Positions 14,529-21,827 of a stretch of 26,741 bases of DNA are shown one piece after another (the stretch's first letter is position 1; each line of letters starts with the position of its first letter). The DNA is from Aadella sp043822885. Lineage in GTDB: Bacteria > Omnitrophota > Gorgyraeia > Tantalellales > Tantalellaceae. The stretch is from NCBI GenBank assembly GCA_043822885.1, contig JBDRBI010000012.1, positions 1 to 26,741 of the forward strand, given 5' to 3'. Under the pieces are notes generated by a model. It had not been told where the DNA came from, ran no database searches, and saw only the letters and a program-made list of their open reading frames with translations. The position numbers were made by a program, and so were the translations under genes.

Positions 14529-15512
14529 ATGAAAAAAACTATATTGAGCGGAATGAGGCCTACGGGCCGGCTGCATCTGGGGCATATGGTCGGGGCTCTT
14601 AACAATTGGCGGAAAATGCAGGAAGAGTATGACTGTTACTTCATGATAGCGGATTGGCATGCTCTTATGAGTGAGTACGAGAACCCTTCCGATATACGCA
14701 AGAACGGTATAGAGATGGTCAAAGACTGGGTGTCCTGCGGAATAGATCCCGAAAAAAGCGTGATATTTGTTCAAAGTATGGTTCCGGAACATTTAGAACT
14801 TGCTATGGTGTTTTCTTTACTTACGCCTTTGGGATGGCTGGAAAGATGTACTACATACAAAGAACAGCTTAGGGAGATAAAAGGACGTATGCTCGCGACT
14901 TACGGTTTCCTGGGGTATCCGGTTCTTCAAACCGCGGATATCGCTTTGTATAACGCGGGATGTGTTCCCGTAGGTATGGATCAGCTGCCTCATCTGGAAT
15001 TGGCCAGGGAGATAATACGTAAATTCAACGGGTTGTATAGAAAAGATATTTTTACGGAACCGGAACCTATGTTGACAGAGGTATCTAAACTTGTGGGATT
15101 GGATAACAGAAAAATGTCTAAAAGTTACGGAAATTTTATAGCATTATCCGATCCTGCCGAAGTTGTGAAGAAAAAAGTCTACAGTATGTATACGGATCCC
15201 GACAGAGTGCGCGCGGATATACCCGGAAAAGTCAAAGGGAACCCCGTATTTGTCTACCATGATATCTTTAATCCGAATAAAGAAGAAGTAGATGATCTGA
15301 AAAAGCGTTACAAAGAGGGTAAAGTAGGAGATGTCGAGGTTAAGGAAAAATTAACTAAAGCGATAAACATATTTCTTGATCCCATACGGGAAAAACGCGA
15401 AAAACTGTCGGATGATAAGGTCAGGAAAATCATAGAACAAGGTTATATCAAAGCTTCCAAAGTCGCAAAAAAGACCATGTTAAAAGTAAAGAAATGTTTA
15501 CACCAGATATAG
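14529..15512 (+). CDS. trpS: Tryptophanyl-tRNA synthetase
   Basis: TrpRS, a class I synthetase, charges tRNA-Trp. The ATG at 14529 (after a GGCGGGGG stretch) gives 327 residues, the normal size, and begins Met-Lys-Lys-Thr-Ile-Leu-Ser-Gly. The frame is open to 14400, but that extension is made of dispersed repeats and should be ignored. The HIGH motif is His-Leu-Gly-His (16-19). The KMSKS loop is Lys-Met-Ser-Lys-Ser (195-199). The mid-protein Ala-Asp-Ile-Ala-Leu-Tyr and Val-Gly-x-Asp-Gln segments are typical. The TAG stop (15510-15512) is also the first word of a TAGAA heptamer tract. Its position before scpA-scpB is, from memory, common in several phyla. Confidence 0.96.
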   Translation: MKKTILSGMRPTGRLHLGHMVGALNNWRKMQEEYDCYFMIADWHALMSEYENPSDIRKNGIEMVKDWVSCGIDPEKSVIFVQSMVPEHLELAMVFSLLTPLGWLERCTTYKEQLREIKGRMLATYGFLGYPVLQTADIALYNAGCVPVGMDQLPHLELAREIIRKFNGLYRKDIFTEPEPMLTEVSKLVGLDNRKMSKSYGNFIALSDPAEVVKKKVYSMYTDPDRVRADIPGKVKGNPVFVYHDIFNPNKEEVDDLKKRYKEGKVGDVEVKEKLTKAINIFLDPIREKREKLSDDKVRKIIEQGYIKASKVAKKTMLKVKKCLHQI

Positions 15513-15567
15513 AAAGTAGAAGGTAGAGGATAGAGGGTAGAAGGTAGAAGGACGAGGGACGAAGGAA
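15510..15567. repeat. TAGA heptamer tract beginning at the trpS stop codon
   Basis: TAGA occurs at 15510, 15517, 15524, 15531, 15538 and 15545, then ACGA at 15552 and 15559. That is an exact 7-bp period over about 55 bp. The first TAG is the trpS stop codon. Confidence 0.85.
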
Positions 15568-15575
15568 ACCTCATC

Positions 15576-15648
15576 TGTCATTGCGAGCGAAGCGAAGCAA
15601 TCTCAGAAGGGATTGCTTCGTCGGCCGATGGCCTTCTCGCAATGACGG
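15576..15648. repeat. Full two-armed CATTGCGAG-family inverted repeat
   Basis: The left arm runs from TGTCATTGCGAG to GAAGCAATCTC. A short spacer is followed by the right arm, from GGATTGCTTCG to CTCGCAATGAC. A separate small hairpin TGCGGGTT/AACCCGCA (15661-15678) follows. Confidence 0.85.
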
Positions 15649-15690
15649 TAAAGAATGCAGTGCGGGTTTTAACCCGCAGATCTTAAAGAA

Positions 15691-15795
15691 GATAGATGGT
15701 AGAAGAGAGCACATCAGTCAAACACTACGAACCATGAACTATTGAGATTTTAGATTCACTTTTTGATTTTAGATTTTTTATTTTGGATTTTAACT
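15691..15795. repeat. Heptamer tract forming the scpA leader
   Basis: The tract holds TAGA-type words, then GCACATCAGTCA (15709-15720), then AACT/AACC-type words, then GATT words at 15746 and 15753 and at 15765, 15772 and 15786. Most spacings are multiples of 7. It runs directly into the scpA ATG at 15796 and leaves no Shine-Dalgarno. Confidence 0.75.
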
Positions 15796-16551
15796 ATGTC
15801 GTATAAAGTAAAACTTAATATTTTTGACGGGCCGCTTGATCTTTTGTTATTTTTGATAAAAAAAGACAAGATCGATATTTGCGATATTCCTATAGCTGCT
15901 GTGACCGAACAGTATCTTGAATATATGGACCTGATGAAGATGCTTGATCTGGAAATAGCGGGTGAATTTCTGGTCATGGCGGCGACACTTATCCATATAA
16001 AGAGTAAAATGCTTCTTCCCGAAGAACTAATGGAAGAAGATGTCGAGGAGGAAGATCCCAGAGAAGAACTGATCAGAAGGCTTATGGAATACAAGAAATA
16101 TCAGGAAGCCGCTTCCGATCTAAAACAGATGCAGGAAGCGCATTCCGGGGTCTTCTTAAGAAAAGGATCGGGATTGTCCGAAAAGATCATATCAGAGGAC
16201 GGGACGGAATATTTTGAAGCGAGCCTTTTCGACCTTATAAGTTCTTTTAAGAAAATACTCTCGGGAGTGCCTAAAGACGCTTTTCATAAGATTTTTAAAG
16301 ATAAATTTTCCGTAGATGATAAAATACATGAAATATATCACAGACTTATCGAGCAGCCTAAGATATATTTTTCTTTGCTTTTTAAAAAAGCCGGAAGTAA
16401 AGATGAAGTCATAGTTATCTTTTTGGCTATACTGGAATTGATGAAAAGGAATGAGATATTTGTCGCGCAGAAAGGACCTTTCGGGGAAATAGAAGTCGTA
16501 AGAAATCCGGATCTTCAAAAAACTTTAGAGGAGAGGACAGAGGAAGCATAA
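15796..16551 (+). CDS. scpA: Segregation and condensation protein A
   Basis: ScpA is the kleisin that joins SMC dimers and ScpB into the bacterial condensin-like complex needed for chromosome segregation. The ATG at 15796 gives 251 residues and starts Met-Ser-Tyr-Lys-Val-Lys-Leu, directly before the hallmark Phe-Asp-Gly-Pro-Leu-Asp-Leu-Leu-Leu (about 10-18). The upstream in-frame codon at 15763 lies in AT-rich repeat and adds a spurious peptide. The middle acidic linker (about 75-100) and the C-terminal winged helix (about 165-240) are present. No Shine-Dalgarno precedes the ATG; the leader is entirely heptamer repeat. The stop is 1 bp before scpB, so the two are coupled. Confidence 0.95.
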   Translation: MSYKVKLNIFDGPLDLLLFLIKKDKIDICDIPIAAVTEQYLEYMDLMKMLDLEIAGEFLVMAATLIHIKSKMLLPEELMEEDVEEEDPREELIRRLMEYKKYQEAASDLKQMQEAHSGVFLRKGSGLSEKIISEDGTEYFEASLFDLISSFKKILSGVPKDAFHKIFKDKFSVDDKIHEIYHRLIEQPKIYFSLLFKKAGSKDEVIVIFLAILELMKRNEIFVAQKGPFGEIEVVRNPDLQKTLEERTEEA

Positions 16552-16552
16552 T

Positions 16553-17299
16553 ATGGAAAACAGTAAGAAAATAAAAAATATCATAGAAGCTCTTTTGATC
16601 GTATCAGAGAACGGATTAAGCCTGAACGAGCTAAAAAGCGCCATAACAAATGTCGATAACAAAGATATAAAAGAAGGGTTAGAGCTTCTGAGGGAAGAAT
16701 ACGGTTCCGAAGACAGAGCTTTCAATATTGCCGAGATCGCCGAGAAATACCGTATCGTCACAAAACCGGAATATCTCGAATGGATAAATAACCTTTATAA
16801 AAAAGAGACAGAGCGTTTGAGCTCTCCGGCGCTTGAGACGCTCGCGATAATAGCTTATAAGCAGCCGGTAACAAGGGCTGAAGCCGAAAGTGTAAGGGGA
16901 GTAGGTGTAGGAGGAGTATTGAAAACACTTTTGGACAAAGATCTTATACAGGTCAAAGGAAGAAAGGACGTAATAGGGCGTCCTCTTCTGTACGCGACTA
17001 CGGATAAGTTCCTTAAAATATTCGGGCTTAACTCATTGAATGATCTGCCTATGCTCAGGGATTTTACCGAGGAGGATCTGGAGTACGGCAAACCTCAGGA
17101 GATAGTTGAGATGGAAGGGCGAGAGACGATGGATGAAGGGCGAGGGACGATGGGTGAAGGACGAGAGACGATGGATGAAGGGCGAGGGACGAGGGATGAA
17201 GAGGAGATTAACCCCTCGACTTCGCTCGGGACAAGAGAGTCAGAGAGTCAAAGAGTCATAGAGTCAGAGGAGGCGACCCATGAAGAAAAAGAATCTTAA
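16553..17299 (+). CDS. scpB: Segregation and condensation protein B with repeat-derived tail
   Basis: ScpB dimers bind the ScpA linker in the SMC complex. Residues 1-185 are a full ScpB, with two winged-helix domains. The conserved Pro-Ala-Leu-Glu-Thr-Leu-Ala-Ile-Ile-Ala-Tyr-Lys-Gln-Pro-Val-Thr-Arg (about 88-104) and Gly-Arg-Pro-Leu-Leu-Tyr-Ala-Thr (about 142-149) segments are present. The family usually ends near here. Residues 188-215 are four copies of a 7-residue unit like Glu-Gly-Arg-Glu-Thr-Met-Asp, encoded by 21-bp units at 17114-17197. The final 33 residues include a stretch encoded by another dispersed repeat (17212-17233). The tail is acidic and probably disordered. The gene overlaps pheA by 20 bp. 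GAGGA words precede the ATG. Confidence 0.93.
   Translation: MENSKKIKNIIEALLIVSENGLSLNELKSAITNVDNKDIKEGLELLREEYGSEDRAFNIAEIAEKYRIVTKPEYLEWINNLYKKETERLSSPALETLAIIAYKQPVTRAEAESVRGVGVGGVLKTLLDKDLIQVKGRKDVIGRPLLYATTDKFLKIFGLNSLNDLPMLRDFTEEDLEYGKPQEIVEMEGRETMDEGRGTMGEGRETMDEGRGTRDEEEINPSTSLGTRESESQRVIESEEATHEEKES
17114..17233. repeat. 21-bp tandem repeat and dispersed motif inside scpB
   Basis: Four 21-bp units start at 17114, 17135, 17156 and 17177. Each is three heptamers of the GGCGAGA/GACGATG/GATGAAG type. They are followed at 17212-17233 by a copy of the CCTCGACTTCGCTCGGGACA motif, also seen at 14321-14341 (reverse) and 18415-18436. Confidence 0.85.
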
Positions 17300-18353
17300 T
17301 GATTATAGGAAAGACATAGATAAAATAGATTCGAAAATAATCGAACTTATTAACGATAGAGGTAAGGCCAGCCATGAAATAGGAGAGATAAAGAAAAAGA
17401 GGGGTCAGCCTATATACAGCCCCGACAGGGAGAGCCAGGTATATGAAAGGATAACGAAAAAGAATAAGGGGCCGTTGGCGGGAAAGTCCATAGAAGCCGT
17501 ATACAGAGAGATCATGTCGGCATGTCTTTCTTTGGAAAAACCTATGACCGTAGCATATCTCGGACCGGAATTCACTTTTACACATCAGGCCTCTATGAAA
17601 AAATTCGGTTCAAGCGTTGATTATCTGTCATGCGGAAGTATCCCCGAAGTGTTTAATGAGGTCGAAAGAGAAAATGCCGATTATGGGGTAGTGCCTATAG
17701 AAAATTCTACCGAAGGCGCGGTCAACCATACGCTGGATATGTTCGTGGATTCGGCGCTTATGATATGCTCTGAAGTGTTTTTCCCTATACATCACAGTCT
17801 TTTGTGTAAAAACACTAACATGAAGAACATAACGCGGGTTTATTCTAATCCTCAGGTATTCGGGCAATGCCGGGAATGGCTGGAGAAAAGACTCCCTCAT
17901 GCTAAACTGCGGGAATCGTATTCTACGGCTAAGGCCGCCGAAACAGCTTCGCATCACAAATACGCGGCTTGTATTGCCTCGGAACTTGCGGCAAAAAAAT
18001 ACGGACTTAAAGTCTTGGCAAGGTCTATAGAGGATAAAGCCAACAATGTTACCAGATTTTTGATAGTAGGAAAACAAGCGAGTAAACCTTCGGGATCGGA
18101 CAAGACTTCTTTGGCTTTTTCTATTAAAGACAGACCCGGGGTTTTGCATGATATGCTGAGCGCGTTCAAAAAAGCGAACATAAACCTTACTAAAATAGAA
18201 TCCAGACCTTCTAAGAAAAAGCTGTGGAAATATTACTTTTTTGTGGATATGGAAGGACACATCGAGAACCCTAAGATCAAAAAGGCTATCAGAAGTCTGG
18301 AAGGAAAATGCCACTTCGTAAAAGTATTGGGTTCTTATCCTAAGGGGAGATAG
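17280..18353 (+). CDS. pheA: Chorismate mutase / prephenate dehydratase (P-protein)
   Basis: This bifunctional enzyme turns chorismate into prephenate and then phenylpyruvate, the committed route to phenylalanine. In 357 residues it has an AroQ-type chorismate mutase domain (about 1-88, with Asp-Lys-Ile-Asp-Ser-Lys-Ile and Ile-Tyr-Ser-Pro-Asp-Arg-Glu). A prephenate dehydratase domain follows (about 92-270), with Tyr-Leu-Gly-Pro-Glu-x-(Thr)-(Phe)-Thr, Pro-Ile-Glu-Asn-Ser and the catalytic Thr-Arg-Phe at 258-260. A regulatory ACT domain (about 283-357) carries the Phe-binding Glu-Ser-Arg-Pro at 307-310, so feedback inhibition by phenylalanine is expected. The start is fixed by GGAGG (17269-17273) inside the scpB tail. 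A TAG at 18351 ends the gene just before a TAGA heptamer tract. Confidence 0.96.
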   Translation: MKKKNLNDYRKDIDKIDSKIIELINDRGKASHEIGEIKKKRGQPIYSPDRESQVYERITKKNKGPLAGKSIEAVYREIMSACLSLEKPMTVAYLGPEFTFTHQASMKKFGSSVDYLSCGSIPEVFNEVERENADYGVVPIENSTEGAVNHTLDMFVDSALMICSEVFFPIHHSLLCKNTNMKNITRVYSNPQVFGQCREWLEKRLPHAKLRESYSTAKAAETASHHKYAACIASELAAKKYGLKVLARSIEDKANNVTRFLIVGKQASKPSGSDKTSLAFSIKDRPGVLHDMLSAFKKANINLTKIESRPSKKKLWKYYFFVDMEGHIENPKIKKAIRSLEGKCHFVKVLGSYPKGR

Positions 18354-18366
18354 CTGGGTTAGAAGA

Positions 18367-18530
18367 TAGAGGATAGAAGGTAGAAGGTAGAAAATAAGCG
18401 TAACGAGTAGTCACCCCCTCGACTTTGCTCGGGACAGGCAGGTCACCAGGTCACCAGTTGATAGAAGATAGCGAATCAATTAGGTGCTAGACCTTTTCTG
18501 CCATGCCCTCTGCTCTATGCCCTATGCCAA
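18367..18530. repeat. Composite repeat region between pheA and hisC
   Basis: TAGA recurs at 18367, 18374, 18381 and 18388 (period 7). The CCTCGACTTTGCTCGGGACA motif lies at 18415-18436. An 8-bp repeat GGTCACCA follows. ATGCCCT-type heptamers occupy 18503-18530 (four exact 7-bp units). These make the open extension upstream of hisC look coding. Confidence 0.8.
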
Positions 18531-18546
18531 ACAGAAGGTAATTATT

Positions 18547-19650
18547 ATGATCAAACCTAGAAAAGAACTGGAAAATGTGGTGCCTTATCAGCCCGGGAAA
18601 CCTATAGAAGAAGTGAAAAGGGAACTGGGGCTGAAGGATGTCATAAAACTTGCTTCCAATGAGAACGCTCTTGGGCCGTCCCCGAAAGCGGTTGAAGCCA
18701 TGAAAAAAGAGCTGGAAAGGGTCAATAGATATCCTGACGGAGGTTCGTTTTATTTAAAAGAGGCTTTGAGCTCCAAGTTTTCGGTGCCCAAAGAAAATAT
18801 TGTTTTGGGGAACGGCTCCGATGAGATAATAATACTGGCTTTACGGGCATTTGTAGAACCGGGAGACGAAGTCATAGTATCAGATCCTACTTTTCTTGTT
18901 TATGGCATAGCTTCGGCGGTAATCGGGGCTAAAAAAATAGTTGTTCCGGCGAGAGACCTTAAGTATGATCTTGAAGCTATGGCAAGGAGCATTACGGCTA
19001 AAACAAAAATGATATTTATCGCTAATCCCGATAATCCCACAGGAACCTATGTTTCAGACAAAGAGTTTAACGCGTTTCTGGAAAAGGTCCCGGATAATAC
19101 AATAGTGTTCTTGGACGAAGCGTATTATGAATTTGCCAAGAGTGAGGATTATCCCGAGACTATTTCTTATACGAAAAAAAACGATAAGAACGTTATAGTA
19201 GCCAGGACATTTTCTAAAGCATACAGTCTTGCCGGTCTCCGTATAGGATACGCGTTCGCGCGCAAAGATATAGCGGAAGCCCTTAATAAAATAAGGGAAC
19301 CGTTCAATATAAATTCTATAGCTCAAGCGGCCGCTATAGCGGCGCTTGAAGATGAGACATATTTAGAAAGGTCGATCGGTATCGTGATGGAAGAAAAAAA
19401 GAAGTTATATGACGAGTTGAATAAGCTTGATATAAAAGCGGTTCCCGGTGAAACGAATTTCATTTTAATAGATACCCGGCGTGATTCCATAGAGATCTAT
19501 AATTCATTGCTTAAAAAAGGCGTGATAGTCCGAGAGATGTCGCCTTGGGGCCTTAAAGGGTTCATCAGGGTCACCGTCGGTCTTAAAAAAGAAAATGAAA
19601 GATTTATCAAGACGTTTAAGGAAGTAATAAACAATAGAGTTCATAGTTGA
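18547..19650 (+). CDS. hisC: Histidinol-phosphate / aromatic aminotransferase
   Basis: A fold-type I PLP aminotransferase of 367 residues from the ATG at 18547, which has AGAAGG upstream. The in-frame GTG at 18484 would add residues encoded by heptamer repeats and is rejected. Seen: Leu-Ala-Ser-Asn-Glu-Asn (substrate arm), Asn-Gly-Ser-Asp-Glu, Asn-Pro-Asp-Asn-Pro-Thr-Gly, Asp-Glu-Ala-Tyr-Tyr-Glu, the PLP lysine K224 in Phe-Ser-Lys-Ala-Tyr, and Gly-Leu-Arg-Ile-Gly-Tyr. The sequence is HisC-like. No histidine genes are near; flanking pheA, aroF and tyrA suggest it mainly aminates phenylpyruvate and 4-hydroxyphenylpyruvate (inference). The last codons, Arg-Val-His-Ser-stop, are made of AGTT heptamers. 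Confidence 0.92.
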   Translation: MIKPRKELENVVPYQPGKPIEEVKRELGLKDVIKLASNENALGPSPKAVEAMKKELERVNRYPDGGSFYLKEALSSKFSVPKENIVLGNGSDEIIILALRAFVEPGDEVIVSDPTFLVYGIASAVIGAKKIVVPARDLKYDLEAMARSITAKTKMIFIANPDNPTGTYVSDKEFNAFLEKVPDNTIVFLDEAYYEFAKSEDYPETISYTKKNDKNVIVARTFSKAYSLAGLRIGYAFARKDIAEALNKIREPFNINSIAQAAAIAALEDETYLERSIGIVMEEKKKLYDELNKLDIKAVPGETNFILIDTRRDSIEIYNSLLKKGVIVREMSPWGLKGFIRVTVGLKKENERFIKTFKEVINNRVHS

Positions 19651-19726
19651 TAGTTCATAGTTCGTAGTTTAAAAATAGCATATCAGTCAATCACTATGAA
19701 CTACGAACTATCAACTATGAACTAAT
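19638..19726. repeat. Inverted pair of heptamer tracts between hisC and aroF
   Basis: AGTT words at 19638, 19645, 19652, 19659 and 19666 face AACT words at 19699, 19706, 19713 and 19720, all at 7-bp spacing. The motif GCATATCAGTCA (19678-19689) sits in the loop. The arms can pair over about 30 bp. The left arm begins inside hisC and the right arm ends at the aroF ribosome binding site. Confidence 0.85.
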
Positions 19727-19738
19727 AAAGGAGCGCAC

Positions 19739-20755
19739 ATGATCATTGTTCTTAAACCGGGAGCTACAAAACAAGAGATAGACCACATTGTCGAGAAGAT
19801 CAAGAAATTCGGGCTTAAGCCGTGGGTTTCTGAAGGAGTAGAACGTTCTATTATAGGCGTGATAGGTAAAGAAGACGGTGTCAGAGATCTTCCTTTAGAA
19901 GGTATCTCGGCGGTCGAAAAGGTAATACCCATACTAAAACCTTATAAACTCGCGTCCCGAGATTTTAAACCGATATCGACCGAAATAAAAATATCTAACG
20001 ATGTAACGATAGGGGGAAAAGAGATAGTGGTTATGGCGGGTCCTTGTTCGGTCGAGAACAAGGAAATGATATTGGATATAGCGAAACATGTAAAAAAAAG
20101 CGGAGCTAAGATATTGAGGGGAGGAGCTTTTAAACCCAGAAGCAGCCCCTATAGTTTTCAAGGCCTGGGGGAAGACGGTCTTAAGTATATGGCCGAGGCC
20201 AGGAAACAGACAGGGCTTTTAATAGTGACGGAGCTTATGGATATACGCGGTCTTGATACAATAACCCGATACGCGGATATCATACAGATAGGCGCCAGGA
20301 ATATGCAGAATTACGATCTTCTCAAAGAAGTGGGTAAGACGAATATTCCGATCCTGTTAAAAAGAGGTATGGCTAATACTATAAAAGAATTTCTTATGAG
20401 CGCGGAGTATATCCTATCCTCCGGAAATCCGAACGTTATTTTGTGTGAGAGAGGGATACGCACATTCGAGGATTTTACGCGATTTACTTTGGATATAAAC
20501 GCGATCCCGGCTATAAAGGAACTGAGTCATTTACCCGTGGTAGTGGATCCTTCTCATGGTACGGGAAAATGGGGAATGGTTTCATCTATTGCAAAAGCGG
20601 CTGTTGCCGCCGGATGTGACGGCCTTATCATAGAAGTACATACGAATCCGGAAGAAGCTTTTTCGGACGGAGATCAATCGCTTTTGCCGAAAAATTTTGA
20701 TACCCTTATGAAGGATATATCAAGAGTGGCGGAAGCGGTGGATAGAACAGTTTAA
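19739..20755 (+). CDS. aroF: 3-deoxy-7-phosphoheptulonate (DAHP) synthase, AroA I-beta type
   Basis: DAHP synthase condenses PEP with erythrose-4-phosphate, the first step of the shikimate pathway. The 338-residue protein has an N-terminal ferredoxin-like regulatory domain (about 1-70, starting Met-Ile-Ile-Val-Leu-Lys-Pro-Gly-Ala) and then the barrel. This is the Thermotoga-like layout, where tyrosine or phenylalanine bind the N-terminal domain; feedback control is inferred from that family. The barrel shows Ala-Gly-Pro-Cys-Ser-Val-Glu, Gly-Gly-Ala-Phe-Lys-Pro-Arg, Ile-Gly-Ala-Arg-Asn-Met-Gln, Leu-Lys-Arg-Gly and Asp-Pro-Ser-His-Gly-Thr-Gly. The Cys, His, Glu and Asp metal ligands are present. 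A GGAG lies 6 bp before the ATG. Confidence 0.95.
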   Translation: MIIVLKPGATKQEIDHIVEKIKKFGLKPWVSEGVERSIIGVIGKEDGVRDLPLEGISAVEKVIPILKPYKLASRDFKPISTEIKISNDVTIGGKEIVVMAGPCSVENKEMILDIAKHVKKSGAKILRGGAFKPRSSPYSFQGLGEDGLKYMAEARKQTGLLIVTELMDIRGLDTITRYADIIQIGARNMQNYDLLKEVGKTNIPILLKRGMANTIKEFLMSAEYILSSGNPNVILCERGIRTFEDFTRFTLDINAIPAIKELSHLPVVVDPSHGTGKWGMVSSIAKAAVAAGCDGLIIEVHTNPEEAFSDGDQSLLPKNFDTLMKDISRVAEAVDRTV

Positions 20756-20764
20756 AGGTTTAAA

Positions 20765-20850
20765 AGTTCAGAGTTCGGAGTTCGGAGTTCGGAGTGTTTC
20801 ACTGATGTACAAATGTGAATGGTGAATAGTTTGAAGAGATTGCTTCCCCC
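20765..20850. repeat. Reverse AGTT heptamer tract and GTGAATN tract
   Basis: AGTT/AGTG words occur at 20765, 20772, 20779, 20786 and 20793 (exact period 7). TCACTGATGTAC (20799-20810) follows, the reverse complement of the motif seen beside other tracts. GTGAATG and GTGAATA are at 20815 and 20822. Confidence 0.8.
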
Positions 20851-20947
20851 CGTCGCTTTGCTCCGCAAAGCGGAGCAGCGGGGGTCGCAATGACAAACTT
20901 TAGAGTTGTCATTGCGAGGAGGAGCGAAGCGACGACGAAGCAATCTC
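20836..20947. repeat. Two CATTGCGAG-family units before tyrA
   Basis: The first (20836-20894) runs AGAGATTGC to CGCAATGAC and has the same CCCCCG...CGGGGG internal hairpin as the copy at 9831. The second (20908-20947) runs GTCATTGCGAGG to GCAATCTC in the other orientation. Confidence 0.85.
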
Positions 20948-20981
20948 TGATTCATAGCTCGCGCACTTAAAGGTGAATATT

Positions 20982-21827
20982 ATGAAATTTAAAAAGATCG
21001 CTATTATCGGCATGGGGCTTATCGGCGGGTCCGTCGGCAAGGCTTTGATAAAGAAGAGTATCGCTAAAGAAGTCGCGGGTATTTGCAGACGGGAAGTGTC
21101 TCTGGAAAAGGCCCGAAAAGAAGGCGCTTTGACGGAGGGCTATGTAAATGATTATGCCCGGGCTTTACTTGGCGCCGAGATCATAATTATCGCGACCCCT
21201 GTTCATACCATAAAAGAAGTTTTAGAGGAACTGGGAAATACGTTAAAAGATAAAGGCGTGCTTGTTACGGACGCGGGAAGCACAAAAAAAGAGATAGTGA
21301 AATTTGCTGAAAAATTCAAAGAAAAATTTTCTTTTATAGGAAGTCATCCTCTGGCAGGGTCCGAGAAAACGGGAGTAGAGAACTCTTCGGAGAACTTGTT
21401 CGGCGGATCTGTCTGTGTGCTGACCCCCGACGGAACGGTTGACGCGAAACATGAAAGATCATTGTCCGGTCTCTGGGAAGCTTTGGGCGCCAGGGTCATC
21501 CTGATGACACCGGAAGAACATGATAAAAATCTTGCCGTTTCAAGTCATCTGCCTCATGTCGCGGCTTTCGCTCTTGCCGGGATGCTGAAAGAAAATATCA
21601 ACAAAGAGGTGTTCGCTACGGGTTTTAAGGATACGACACGGATCGCTTCTTCCGATCCCAAGATATGGAGTGACATCTTTGCTACTAACAGCGGCAACGT
21701 GCTTGAAGCTATAAAAAAATACAAAGCAATACTTTCAGAGATAGAAGAGAATATAAAAAAGAACGATACGGAGAAATTAAGAAAAAAACTTGAAGTATAC
21801 AAGAGGTTGAGAGATGAACTTGTTTAA
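20982..21827 (+). CDS. tyrA: Prephenate dehydrogenase
   Basis: TyrA oxidatively decarboxylates prephenate to 4-hydroxyphenylpyruvate using NAD(P)+, the tyrosine branch. The ATG at 20982 gives 281 residues and follows AAAGGTG at good distance; the in-frame GTG at 20973 overlaps that ribosome binding site. The Rossmann motif Gly-Met-Gly-Leu-Ile-Gly-Gly (10-16) is at the N-terminus, Ala-Thr-Pro-Val lies near residue 70, and Gly-Ser-His-Pro-Leu-Ala-Gly holds the conserved His near 125. The helical C-terminal dimerisation domain (about 170-281) has Ser-Ser-His-Leu-Pro-His. There is no ACT domain. It overlaps cmk by 14 bp. Confidence 0.95.
   Translation: MKFKKIAIIGMGLIGGSVGKALIKKSIAKEVAGICRREVSLEKARKEGALTEGYVNDYARALLGAEIIIIATPVHTIKEVLEELGNTLKDKGVLVTDAGSTKKEIVKFAEKFKEKFSFIGSHPLAGSEKTGVENSSENLFGGSVCVLTPDGTVDAKHERSLSGLWEALGARVILMTPEEHDKNLAVSSHLPHVAAFALAGMLKENINKEVFATGFKDTTRIASSDPKIWSDIFATNSGNVLEAIKKYKAILSEIEENIKKNDTEKLRKKLEVYKRLRDELV

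Noticed and set aside
17628..18314. 228-residue minus-strand frame
   Set aside because: Lies wholly opposite pheA, which has full domain motifs; no motifs of its own.
18484..18546. N-terminal extension of hisC
   Set aside because: Encoded by ATGCCCT heptamers; the ATG at 18547 has a ribosome binding site and fits the family.
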